64,000 nucleotides of DNA from the NCBI RefSeq assembly GCF_902459465.1, contig NC_047063.1, positions 7,253,343 to 7,317,342 on the forward strand, given 5' to 3'. Source of the stretch: Asterias rubens. Lineage: Eukaryota; Echinodermata; Asteroidea; Forcipulatida; Asteriidae. Under the pieces are notes generated by a model, which was not told the DNA's origin, ran no database searches, and was given only the letters and a program-made list of their open reading frames with translations. Made by a program: the position numbers and the translations under genes. This document shows positions 32,167 through 49,179 of this stretch, one piece after another (within the stretch, counting starts at the first letter, position 1; every line of letters begins with the position of its first letter).

Positions 32167-33141
32167 TTAGGTAGTTTGTATGTCTTCTTGAAGCTGTGTT
32201 GGGTACCCACCAGTAGCGATATATGAGCTGTCAAGGTTGGGACGACTTTTTCTACAAAGACAGAACAGTTCCTTTAAACCGGAGCGAAACTGACGGTATT
32301 TGAACGCGTAGATCACTGGATTGGCGCAGCAGTTGGTTGCTACCATTGCAACAGACAGCAAGTAATACCACTCGTTGAACTCCAAATCCAGCCAGCCAAC
32401 ATTAAACATGAAGAAGATCAGTTCGTTTGGCGTCCAGCAGATCAAGAATGTGACGAAGACGATCAGAAGCATCTTAAAGGTGCTACGTCTTGCACGGAGG
32501 AGTGACTCGGCCATGTCCGGTGCGTTTGCTCCACCGGGGAGATGCTGGGCTGCTCCCCGCTTCATCTCCACACTGATGCGAATGTAAGCGAAGAGCATCA
32601 CAACAACTGGGATGACATACTCGAAGAAGGCAGTAAGGATCCCTACAGCCCTTGATCCTGGAACGGAAAGGCATTCGCCATCTTGTAAGATGAAGATAAG
32701 CATTAGATAGGACTTCATAGCGGCAGCGATGACCCAACAAATCGCCATGATGACCCCAACTTTCAGGCAAGGATACTTCATGAATACCGCCAGATACTTG
32801 AAAGGGTACACGATTGCAAAGTACCGCTCCATGGTCAACACCAACAGGTTAAAAGTTGAAATGACGAAGAAGTAAAACAAGACGAGGTTAGAGAACCAGA
32901 CATGGCATAGAAACCAGCCTAGGGCGTCATCGGGAAGCGGACTGGGCAAAGGAACTTCGCTCTTCAAGAGAACCATTGTAGAGCCCAATAAATCAATCAC
33001 TGCTTGGTGAAAGATGAAGGCGTTCGTACGAGTTTTCATTGATCGTACTTTGAAGATGACAAGACAAACAAGGCTATTCCCCAAAATGCCTAGAATCCCT
33101 ACAAAAGTCTTGTATATACGCAGAGCTAATATATCCTCCAT
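32167..33141 (-). CDS. Rhodopsin-class GPCR, orphan (GPCR4, 324 aa)
   Basis: Fourth paralog and the most divergent. Landmarks: GN in TM1, AVID in TM2, Cys in WFLCHVW, ERY in TM3, CW in TM4, Cys in DGECLS, IPVVVM in TM5, CWTP in TM6, NPVIY in TM7. Differences from the other three: YKTFVG for YQDIVG in TM1, CWTPNE for CWTPNQ, a lost seven-residue stretch (RVGPAPA) in intracellular loop 3, and a longer tail ending in QEDIQTT after LCRKSRP. Start MEDIL aligns with GPCR1. The tail's coding DNA is repeated at least four times downstream (31078-32150), but the ORF stops at the first TAA and does not use these copies. Single exon; ligand unknown. Confidence 0.88.
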   Translation of the reverse strand: MEDILALRIYKTFVGILGILGNSLVCLVIFKVRSMKTRTNAFIFHQAVIDLLGSTMVLLKSEVPLPSPLPDDALGWFLCHVWFSNLVLFYFFVISTFNLLVLTMERYFAIVYPFKYLAVFMKYPCLKVGVIMAICWVIAAAMKSYLMLIFILQDGECLSVPGSRAVGILTAFFEYVIPVVVMLFAYIRISVEMKRGAAQHLPGGANAPDMAESLLRARRSTFKMLLIVFVTFLICWTPNELIFFMFNVGWLDLEFNEWYYLLSVAMVATNCCANPVIYAFKYRQFRSGLKELFCLCRKSRPNLDSSYIATGGYPTQLQEDIQTT

Positions 33142-35330
33142 GTCTTCGCTGGAAATCTTTCAAGTGCTCAGAACTATACACGTTATTCTATAGGTTAGAG
33201 TATGTCGTGTCGTCTCGAAAAGATTGGCCATACTGACTTGTCTATACACACTGTAAATCAGTGATTACGTTATACCACAAGTGGGTTACTTCTTTGTACA
33301 CATCGCACAAGTCACAAGTCAATATTGTAAAAGTAGCACATACAATGGACTTATAGTAATGTAATAAGTGAATACAAAACATCAAAGAGCATATTGTGCA
33401 CCAACTTCAATAATAATTTATACAGTCAACTTTTAACTCTGGAATGTAATTCAACCTTTGTGAAGGCAACGATAAAGACACTATTGTGCACATGTACTCA
33501 ATTGTGGGAAGGGGGCTGCAAAACCAAGAAATGGAAGTTCGAACCCCGTCTTTTAGATGACGCCGTAGTGCAGCTTGAGTCACTCTGATTTTTCAGTCTC
33601 ATCACTTATGTTAATTAAGATGTACAGAACCCCCCCCCCCTTCATTCGCAGTTTATACAATTGTGACGTCCCTGAACATTATAATTGAGACCCGAGGGCT
33701 CACCTACAGGGTACAAGCTTTTATATATAGCTTTTCATACTTTTTAACCAAGATTGTACACATTTTCTCGCAGGTAAACCAGTTTATGAACTCGAAGAAC
33801 ATGTAAATTAATAAGAAATAACACTCATACGATGGAACACAGTATTGATTTTGATTTTACCCTTAAAAAAAATAACGGGCTTATTCCTCGGGTGTAATTC
33901 GTTCCCAAGAACTTTGGCACACCTTGGACATGTTGATCCATGTGTTGATCCACACGTTCTATGCATGGAAAAGCCAATAACACCGGTGTATTCTTCGGGT
34001 TAGGGCCCAGTAAAAAATGTGGCTTTCGTTTCCAAAACACATTAACCAGAAACATTTAATTGCTTCCCTACATAAATAACAATACAGTGGATCCTGGAGT
34101 TTGTAAGCGAGGGCACACCTTAACTTAAAAGTTTTCCTAAGATCTCCTATTTAATCTGGGACGCAGGATACACATTTTGTGAAGCATTATGATACACTTC
34201 TCAGATTCAATCTTTGGGGCATTAAAACTGATATTTTTTACATAAAAAGGTCACTTCGAAGTGAAATGTTTCCATACTGCTTTTATATAATTTCGAAAGC
34301 TGTTGTAATAGGCTTTAATAACCCAAAGTTGTCGTTGCCATTACTTTGATGGGATACAAAACTGTATTCCCTTTAATAGGGCCCAGGAAAAACATTTAAA
34401 TTGCATAGTACATTTGTATGTGCTCTATAGTGGAACTGTTCACCTATAACAATTTCCAGAGACGTTTTATATTACTTTTACCCAGTTTAACATTTTACAT
34501 TGTAATTGCATTAACAAATTCTCTTTTAGTTATTTATGGGGCTGGTTTGGGTCGGCCAATGGGAGGTGGGGGGGGGGCACACTTGCCGTTTATGTAGCAA
34601 AACAATCGTATTAAGTATGGGAGTATATCATGGTACAATGTACAGTGGATGTACATGTAGTCCTATATCGTAGTACGAACAAAAAAATGAGCGAACTCGA
34701 GCCTTTCAAGGCGTGGGAAACCTCCCCACGATGGGCAGCGCGCCCTGTCGCCCGGCAGCTCTGCGTCTCTTACGATCGAGCAATTACACAAAATGGCTCG
34801 TAAACCGGAGATATTTCGTTGACGCTCTACACATTACCTTGTTCCCAGTTTTAAATTGATTTATGAAGTTGGTTAATGTCTGATTTGCCCATTATTTAGT
34901 CATTTATTCGGAGCCAAACATGGGGGGGGGGGGACACGCACCAACCGACCCCCTTCCATTAGATATGCAATTTATCAGCAAAGTTTCTTATGTGTCCGTT
35001 AAGACTGAACGGGGGGCTATTATTAACTGCTCGTCAAAACCAAATAGTTATTTCCAATCAGAGAAATACACAATTTTGCACAATTTTGAATACCGCCCGG
35101 TTTCAAACAATAATCATTCCATACGTAGGCCTTTATTTCATTATTTTGTTCCGACCTCTTTCATCCTACAAGGTGCTTTATTAATTGCTTTTGATGTAGA
35201 CTCATGATTTTTTTTTTCATATTTCATTATCGGACGCATTGATAGACTGAGCGCCATTTGTCGTTGTCGGAAATCAGTAATTTCATATAACCTTTAAAGA
35301 TTTTCCGGAGGGAAATAATAGTATCATTCA
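33142..35330. other. Intergenic, no gene seen
   Basis: Upstream flank of GPCR4, then AT-rich sequence with C and G homopolymers (33631-33641, 34568-34577, 34921-34932). A weak B-box-like GGAAGTTCGAACCCCG at about 33534 may be a SINE relic. Short ORFs show no domain. Confidence 0.4.
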
Positions 35331-35351
35331 AAGGTGACTTAATCTTCAATG

Positions 35352-35357
35352 TTTATT
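35352..35357 (-). promoter_or_regulatory. Possible poly(A) signal of SNRPF
   Basis: TTTATT on the plus strand, AATAAA on the minus strand, 1.1 kb downstream of the SNRPF stop. It is a candidate for the 3' end of its long UTR. Other weaker choices cannot be excluded. Confidence 0.35.
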
Positions 35358-36492
35358 AAAAACCATATGAAACCACAATTTTGTTTTGAGTCTTAACAAG
35401 TACTGACTGACATCAATAGCATCTTAGCTTGACTTAGTAAAGACCAACAATACATTCATATTCCTTTGTTGACAATGATTAATGAACCGAGACTGCAGTG
35501 ACTCGGTTTTTTGAAATAACTATTAAAGAGGGTATTTCTAATCCAATAAGCCTCTTTCTTTTTGGCCTTACTCTCAAACCTAATCCCATAATGAACTCAA
35601 AAGGCACGATCTTCCTTTACAAATAAAAAAGGCAGGAGGAATTATTGTGCAAATGTCATGGATAAATAAAAGTGTTTTTAAGTAAGCCAGCAAGGTCCTT
35701 TGTACAATACTGGACTTTTGATCAGAGCAAGAAAGTAATACTACCACATAAGTCATGAAGCACTAAGTTTGAGTTCTAAACTTTAGTAAAATTGTCAGTT
35801 AAATCACTGATGTTTGGTCTGTGTTTCACTACATGGAATCTCGATGATGCAGTAAACATATTGCAATGGGAGACTTTGGAACGCTAGGTGGCAGCAGACT
35901 TTCCATGTAAACTCACATTGTTTACTTATTGTTTACTTACATGTAACAATGAAGTGAAAACTCAGTTTAGCTACATGCTTGTCAATAACTAATAGTTATG
36001 CATGAAGCACATTGAAGCTCTTTTCACACCACAGCATTTTAACAAGGGTCCATTGCTTAATGTTAGCATGGTTGAGAAATTTTACCAAATTCACCTCATA
36101 TGAAAGGAAAATAATGTTTATAGGTCCATAAAGGATGTCAAATTTGAGATTTCTCTAGGGACCTTGGACAATCCAAACAGTTTAAAACTGGACCATCCGG
36201 CGCAAATACGCACAACTACCTTCACTCTGCTTAGAAACCTCAACTCAATGTCTACAAAAACAAAAACTTCTATTTCCTAACTCAGTTTACAAAACAAAAT
36301 TTTCTTTAAAGGGGTCAATTAATATTTACACAAGCTTGCAATAATGTTCTTCTGCAAGTTGTCACATAAGGAATGTCAGTTTCAGCAGGCAAAAGTTTTG
36401 TCAGCACCACCAACATAGACTGGATGAAAACTGTGCTTGGTTCAGGTGGTTATCCGAAAGGTCCAAACCATCTGCCTCTGATCAAGAAGCCA

Positions 36493-42413
<5,921 letters not shown>

Positions 42414-43179
42414 TTTGAATAAAGATACAGTTGACCTTTTGAAACAAATTATCTTCGACTAAGTCGAGAAAATAGCAACACACATGCACACACTTTTTCA
42501 CGGACAACAAAAGCGCCACCGTCGGCTAAAAACGACACAACCACGTTTCTCTCGTAGGCTGGTCCCCTGCTTTATCACAAGCGCAAGTAAAGACAGGTAC
42601 TTGTTTTTTAGAACCAGCTATTTCATTGGATACAATCATTTCATTGGATAAACGCTCAGTGACGTAAGATTTTTATATCTGTGTTTTGATTGGTCCGGGG
42701 TGACGTTTGGTCGTATGGGGCGCTTGCACGGTCGATAATAGCTAGGTAGGTGAAAGGTGAAGATGGACGTACTGTGGATGGACCGTTTTACGCACGAAAT
42801 GTGACGTCTGATGTTCAGACTACGTCCCTTTTCGAAACCACGGCTTCAGCTCCAGATTCGGCTCAGGCTAGCTTGGCACCGCGGCTGTTTTGACAATTTT
42901 TACGCGTGCTTTGCGTACATTCTCAGCCAGAGAGCTTCAGACTAGAGGACGGAGCCTGAAGCCGAATCCAAAGCTGAAGCCGTGTATTCGAAAAGGGCTT
43001 ACGTTTCTCATCGATCCTTAAAAATCGCAAGAGGGCGCTCTAGTGTGCTTCTAAAATAACACAACAAACCACATGCACTGAAAAGGAAGTTGACACAAAT
43101 CGAATAGTCCAATTCAGTTATAATAACGGGAATTGATACCTAACTAAAGAGAACTGAACGAACCATCAAGATATACATC
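42414..43179. promoter_or_regulatory. Shared SNRPF-MED20 upstream region
   Basis: The 766 bp between two divergent start codons must contain both promoters. No TATA box stands out, as usual for housekeeping genes. A GATTGGTCC at about 42685 gives an inverted CCAAT. One MITE (42822-43004) sits in the middle. Confidence 0.55.
42822..43004. mobile_element. MITE between SNRPF and MED20
   Basis: ACGTCCCTTTTCGAAACCACG is inverted as CGTGTATTCGAAAAGGGCTTACGT. Inner arms GGCTTCAGCTCCAGATTCGG / CCGAATCCAAAGCTGAAGCC extend the match to about 48 bp each. No coding capacity. Confidence 0.8.
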
Positions 43180-46100
43180 ATGGGGGTTACCTGGTAGGGA
43201 TATTATTTGTCCTTGTCTGTTGACTGTTGTAATGATAGAGATCAATAATTAATTATTAATTAGGTATATTCTAAATAATAAGTCTATTTGGCTATTATAT
43301 TATTATTGCCATTGAATTGATGGTGAGAATGGGAAATATGGGTTCTCTTGTTGTCATGCCTGTTTCTGCCATTGTTTTTTTTACTCTGCTGAGTGATCAT
43401 TGTTTTAATAATTATATTTCGTTCAACATCATCATTTAAATTAGTTAAATGGTTAAGGCTTAAGCTAGTATAGTAAATTAGTGCTACTGGGTGTTACTGC
43501 TAGAGCTATGCTAGCACGATCTAAATAAATCTGAAATTTTTAATTCACAAAGTTATTATTTATTGATTCACGTTTAATACATCAATTATAATAATACAAT
43601 ATATAATTAACAACTAACGAGTTAGTACAGCAAGACTAGGGCTCTTCTTTACTTATTTTTGAAATTTTGCATTCTCCTATCGTATCGGACTAATCTACTA
43701 GTACTATACTAGGGTATGTTCGATTATCCTCCCCGGGTCGACTCCGATCTTCCCCCGCTATGTTTGAAATTGAATAGCTTTGGCGTCATTCCAAGAGCTC
43801 TCCTGGGTCAGCCTCAAGTGCCCTGCTTGTGGAATGAGTTACTTGGGTTGGGGCTGACCCGAGGTGCATGACTTCACCACGAGATGGCGAGTGATCATTC
43901 GATTAGCTCTTGTCAGGGGCTCACCCGAATGAGCACCGTGGGTTTTAGTTGTGATAAAGTAACCCTCCTCCTGACGGCGGCCCGTCGTCGGGAGAACTGT
44001 TACGTTATCACAACTATGTGGGTTTGACACAGGGATGCTAATCAAACGCACCCATAGCTAACTAGCCTACTTACTACTAACAACTAAAGCTTGTATTAAA
44101 GCTTGTTCATACTTTCTACAAAAGCTTCGAATGAAGCAAATTTCCTTGCATGACAATTGGAAAGAGAGCGCATACCGATTCTTGTGTTACCAAACTTCGC
44201 TTCGAAGTATGAACCGGGCTTTACTCTAGTGCAAAATTCAAAATGTGAAACAGAATTAAACGAGTACAGAGCCCCAGTAACTGGGTCTAGGAAGAACAGA
44301 AAAAAAGCTACGTGTCATGTACTTAACCAAATTACCATAAAATAAAGAGCCCTCTTGTGACACTCTGCTTTACCTTGAATAAAGGCCATAGGTTTTTGTT
44401 TTTTTAATTTTGAAGTTTATTGAAAAAGAACTGTTCACTTTTTACTTATTTTAAGTGTTTGCCAGTGGTCTGTGACTGAAAATAAGACAGTTCAGCAAAT
44501 GGTGGAAATGCTAACCCGGCGCATTGAGGTCCTTGGTGCTGTCAAGACGGGCAACTTCTGTGTAGATTGCGAGACTTATCAGTCGGCACCAACAATGAGT
44601 AAGAAATCTATCAAGTTTAACATTTGGAAGTTGCATTTTACTAACAACTGATTTGTAGGAACTTCAAATAAACATGATTGGAATGAATGTATAATATTAT
44701 ATTGTTGTTTGATAACTCACAAGTTAAACTGACTAGTTTATGTTTAAATGATTTTGAGGTTGAACAAAGGAAAATTTTACTATAGCGAGATTTGGACCAA
44801 TGACCTCCAGATTACTGTTCCAGTGCTCTACCAACTGAGCTATCTAGCCCTATGTTGGCAGTCTCCCTATTTTGTCAGTACAATACCTTTGCTCAGAGAG
44901 GCCAGTCAAAAGCTAGGCAACATTGCTGTGTAGCCATTAAACACCATGGAGGAATCACACCTAGAAGCTTACATCACGCCAAGTTTACGATACAACCTTG
45001 GAAGCTGAAGCCTAGGGAGCAATCAAAGGGGATGTGACCTTTTATTTCAGTCATCAAATAATAAACCACAAGGGAAACTGACTGGGTAAATTTTTAATGA
45101 TTTGGACTTGAACCAAAACTTTATGGAAAAACACTTAGAAGTGTTTATTCTCTTGGGTTGCTTTGCAATGGTTCACACTCGAGTCAAAAGTCCTTTTCAC
45201 AGAAACTCTGTATTTTCTGACAATTTTGTTTCCAAATTTAGCAAAATTTGTTTTCTGTAAATTTCCAAATAGATGCTTCTAAGTTGGTTCATCTGATGCA
45301 TAACAGTGAGCAGCCAGTGACGTGTTATGGAATCACAGATACTGGTGCTCATATTATCACCGATAATCATTTTGATGGCATCATGCAGAAACTTAAAGGT
45401 ATGTGAATTAAGACGATTTAAAGTCACTGGACACTATTGGTATACTCAAATTAATTGTTAGCATACAAAATTACTTGGTAACAAGCAATGGAGAGCTGTT
45501 GATAGTTTAAAACATTGTGAGAAAACGGCTCCCACTGAAGTAACATAGTTTTCGAGAAGGGGGTAATTTCTCACTCAAATAATAAAAGACTTCAGGACTG
45601 GAGCCGTTTTTAGCCATCTGATGAAAGCACACAAATTTGTGCATCAATGGTGTTTTTTCTTTCATTATTCTCTCTCAACTTTGATAACCACTTCAGTCCA
45701 AATTTCCACAGATTTATTTTTGTATGCATGTTGTATGGGATGCACCAAGTGAGAATACTGGTCTTTGACAATGACCAAATGTGTCCAGTGCCTTTATAGG
45801 TCCCTCTTCTGGTCACTCAAATTCCCTCGGGGGAATAGACGTATACTAGTTACCTCATTGCCAGTCAATATGTGTATAATATTTTACTTGTTTTCAAACA
45901 CTAGTCAGTAAGAACCCTTGTTATTGGGTCTAGGCTCTAGTCTTGGTACAACAGAATAACTTCTAGCTCTTAGTCAGTAAGAACCCTTGTTGATAACTTT
46001 CTCCTGTCATGTTTGCATCTAGGATTTTACACGCCAAGGAAATCAGCTCGAATGGAATCCAAAGGGCAGCGCTTTGACCTCGGAGACTTTGTCATCAAGG

Positions 46101-47066
46101 TTGGGATTGTGTCCACCGGACCACACACCAGAGGAATACTTATGGAGGTAAGGTGTCTGGGTCCCCAAACTTACCAAAAGTACTCTCTGGTCTAAACATC
46201 ACCTGGCCATCGAGGTTGCAAGACAATAATTAAAGAAAAAACACCCTTGTTGCACAAATGTGTATGCATTTAGATGCCTTTAAAAGGCTTCAGGCCTGAA
46301 ATCTTTTTAAAATAATAATTTGAGTGAGAAAAAACGCTTTCTCAAAAACTACGTTACTTCAGAGGGAGTCAATTCTCACAATATTTTATACTATCAACAG
46401 GTCTCAATTGCTTGTTACCAAGTAAATTTTTATGCCAACAATTATTATGAGTAATTACCAATTTAGTGTCCAGGGCCTTAAAGCCATTGGACCCTTTCGG
46501 TAAACAGTTTTGTCCAAGGCCCACACTTCGTGTATCACAACTTATATATAAAATAACAAACCTGTGAAAATTTAGGCTCAATTGGTCATCGGAGTCGGGT
46601 GAAAATAACGGGAAAACCCACCCATGTTTCTGCACGTTTCGCCGTGTCATGACATGTGTTTAAAATAAATCTGTAATTCTCGATATCGAGAATTATATTG
46701 ATTTAATGTTTTCTCAAAAAGTAAAGCATTTCGTGGAATAATATTTCAACATTACCTTCTGTAAACCCTTTAAAATAATTTGTAAATATGTGAACTTTTA
46801 ATTTGTTATCTGTACCGAAAGTGTCCAATGGCTTTAAATACTATTTGTTATTCTGTTTTAACCAGGTGGAATACTCACCGTGCATTGTGGTGACTGACTG
46901 CTGGCATCTTCTTAATGAGTTCATGCAGAGTTTTATGGGCAGCCAAGCTCCGAGTCTCCCCAACTCCCTGATGGCCAAACAGGACACACCCGTTACACCG
47001 ATTGATACCATGGTGCAGTACCTTGAACACTTTAACAACTTCAGGAAAGGACCTGCAAACAGATGA
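43180..47066 (+). CDS. MED20: Mediator complex subunit 20, 5 exons, 202 aa
   Basis: Subunit of the Mediator head module, which links activators to RNA polymerase II. Exons: 43180-43193, 44456-44598, 45273-45398, 46023-46147, 46866-47066; every junction is GT-AG and the phases join without a break. The spliced product starts [20 protein letters not shown], continues with [69 protein letters not shown], and ends [20 protein letters not shown]. It matches MED20 of vertebrates over its full length (about 212 aa there). The 14-nt first exon encodes only MGVT and part of Cys; it is too short for ORF callers and was found by phase matching. Introns hold several R1 copies and a SINE. Divergent neighbour SNRPF lies 766 bp away. 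Confidence 0.95.
43706..44051. mobile_element. Relative of the 28319 MITE, larger
   Basis: Right end GATGCTAATCAAACGCACCCA and left end TATGTTCGATTATCCTCCCC are diverged inverted ends like those at 28319. Both contain CTGGGTCAGCC / GGCTGACCCG stretches. A GC-rich hairpin (GTAACCCTCC at 43960 against a GTTACGTTATCAC end at 44007) resembles the one at 6080. Lies in MED20 intron 1. Confidence 0.5.
44745..45110 (-). mobile_element. tRNA-derived SINE, family S2, copy 1
   Basis: On the minus strand the head reads TAGATAGCTCAGTTGGTAGAG (A box) and GGTCATTGGTCCAAATC (B box). The tail side has AAGGTCACATCCCCTTTGAT (complement near 45025) and CCAGTCAGTTTCCCTTGTGG (near 45075). A diverged plus-strand relative is at 52190-52500. 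In MED20 intron 2. Confidence 0.65.
45416..45803. mobile_element. R1 element in MED20 intron 3
   Basis: AAAGTCACTGGACACTATTGG to GTGTCCAGTGCCTTTA, with TTGGTAACAAGCAATGG, ACGGCTCCCACTGAAGTAAC and CACCAAGTGAGAATACTGG between. Complete copy. Confidence 0.85.
46195..46840. mobile_element. Two adjoining R1-type elements in MED20 intron 4
   Basis: 46195-46485 is an R1 copy in the other orientation (CATCGAGGTTGCAAGACAAT, ACGTTACTTCAGAGGGAGTC, end GTGTCCAGGGCCTTAAAG). 46486-46840 begins AAAGCCATTGGACCCTTTCGG and ends CCGAAAGTGTCCAATGGCTTTAAA. Its ends are a clear variant (GCCATTGGAC) and its right half, with an ATTCTCGATATCGAGAAT palindrome, is unlike other R1 copies. Confidence 0.75.
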
Positions 47067-47254
47067 TGTGTTTATAATGCGAACATTACTGCGGCGGCGC
47101 TTTGTTTGTCTCCCTGTTATGAGCGGGGCATGTTGTGGCCGAGTGGATATAATAGGCCTATTCGGAGTTCCAGCTGCGCATGTCTGTAACTGCTGATAAC
47201 GCAATTTGTTGCTCTCCCTTGACCTTTGGACAATACCCGGATGCTTGGAATTAC

Positions 47255-47400
47255 ACCCAGGCCACAGAGGCCATGCCCTTCATTGCCCCTGGTCTTGGCC
47301 TTGGTGCCCCTTCAAAAGTTTCCCATTGACTTAAAGATTTTCCAATGGAAGTGCCCTTTGCAAAATGAAATGGCCTTGCCTTTTCCAACATGTACACAAT
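47255..47400 (-). repeat. R2 dispersed repeat, copy 2
   Basis: CAGGCCACAGAGGCCATGCC, TTGGTGCCCCTTCAAAAG and TTTAAGATT-like AAAGATTTTCCAATGG: complement of 41205-41360. It lies within the likely 3' UTR region of MED20. Confidence 0.6.
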
Positions 47401-47520
47401 TGAAATTCCATGGCCTGAGGACCGAACTCAAGCTCTGTCGGTTCTGATCAGCAGAGTATGGTGTCAAGTCCCAGTTGTGTCACTTGTGTCCCGGTTCGCC
47501 CGGGTGTTACTGGCTTGATA

Positions 47521-48159
47521 TAGACTGTGCAAGTCTCGCGCAGATTTGAACTTCCGGGACCATTGTGGTCCCAACCTTATGGAGTTTTATGTTGGGGAGA
47601 CTTTGTTTTGTCCATTACTTTAGTTTAATATAGTTTATGACCATAAAAATGACATATGTTGTTAAAAATGTAATACTAATTAACAACATATATAAAAGTA
47701 AAAAAAAAGTCAACATAATAACGAAGAAAAACCGATATTTAAACTTGACCTCAGGTCAGGGTACTTGTAAAAAATTAAGAATTTGTGCCCATCTCCGATT
47801 ACAAAACTTACGCAGACGCTTGTTTTGGTCGCGCGGGGTGGAAAGCCTTTTCATTGGTCGCTTAGGTGTCGGCTTCCTCTTTAAAATGCGTCACGCGTTT
47901 ATCTAACGCCCTTGCGTCCATCGTGCGTCCGCGTATAAACCAGCTTTCAGTAGTTTCACATTCGGGCGTAGATTTACAAAAGGGGTTTCAAAACATTTAA
48001 GATTGTGTATTTGTTTAAAAAGCTAAAACTAATTTAAACAAGCTCTAATGGTTATTTTTGTTGTTCAGATTCGGCATTAAAGATTTAATTCATAAAAAAG
48101 TTAAGTTCTTCAGTTGTCGTGTTTTCTCGCTCCGGTGCGCGCGAGACTTGCACAGTCTA
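47521..48159. mobile_element. 639-bp TIR element, TA-flanked
   Basis: TAGACTGTGCAAGTCTCGCG (47521) is inverted exactly at 48140-48159. If TA is the target duplication, the true ends are GACTGTGC..GCACAGTC, which suits Tc1/mariner insertion. The interior is AT-rich and has no transposase ORF. Confidence 0.8.
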
Positions 48160-49179
48160 TTGGCATCATATTGCGCCAGCAGCACCTTTTAAGTCATTAC
48201 ATAGTGCTCTAAAGAATAGGTCTCATACTTCAAAAAGCTCAACATACCTTGCAAGACAAAATACTGAGCGCTTAGTGATACACACCTAGGGGTGTGATAA
48301 AGCGTTAAATAAGAACGGTTTTATATTTTAGTGTCACCATTCAAAATGAGAAAACAAGTTATTTATTTTCCACAGGTTTGGAAAACTAACCATGATGGTT
48401 TTGTCAAGAAATTCATTGTCGAGTAAAAACCTTTATACCAACCACGCCTTGTTAACTGTCAGCAGAACAAAACCATGGGTGAAGAGAAGCGATTGTGAAC
48501 TACCTCCATGGGAATACTTAAATTTTGAGTGGTTTCATGTACTTAACCAATAATGTTGCAATTGATCAGAACTTTTAAAAAGTGACGAATGCAAAGCGAT
48601 CCAGTTTACTGTGTTTCCGTGTCTTATGCTTGTTGTATTAGCTAACATTATTTGAACATTAAATATGGATCAACAATAAATCAATTTTGACCTAAAACTA
48701 ATCATCAGACTTTGTGTTGGTGTATCTTACGATTAGAACTCAAAAGGAAAAGGCTACCGTCGTTCCTTTAATAATAGGCCTACTAAGTACTTAATTTGAT
48801 AGTAAGACTAGTAACGAGTCTGGGTTACTCAGATATAGCGAGCTAGCGGTCTCGGGAAATAGCGCCATCGTGTGATATAAATTTTCAATAAATGGTGTGT
48901 TTGTTTTTGTGTGACGGTAAAGGACAAGACATTAAGCTTTATAATTTTAAGCAGTGATATCCAACTTGTTTATCGTTTTGTTTTCGTGAATTATTTGCGA
49001 AAGGCTAGTGAAAGGTAATTTAAATAAAATCTTTAACAAATATCTTTTTAATAAAAGATATTTCAAATGAACACTAGCATAGCTGTACAGCTATGAACAC
49101 CAGCCAACTGACGCTATCGTCATATATTAAAATAAAAAAATAAAAAAAGATTATTCAACACATTGAGTCGGCAAGCAAA

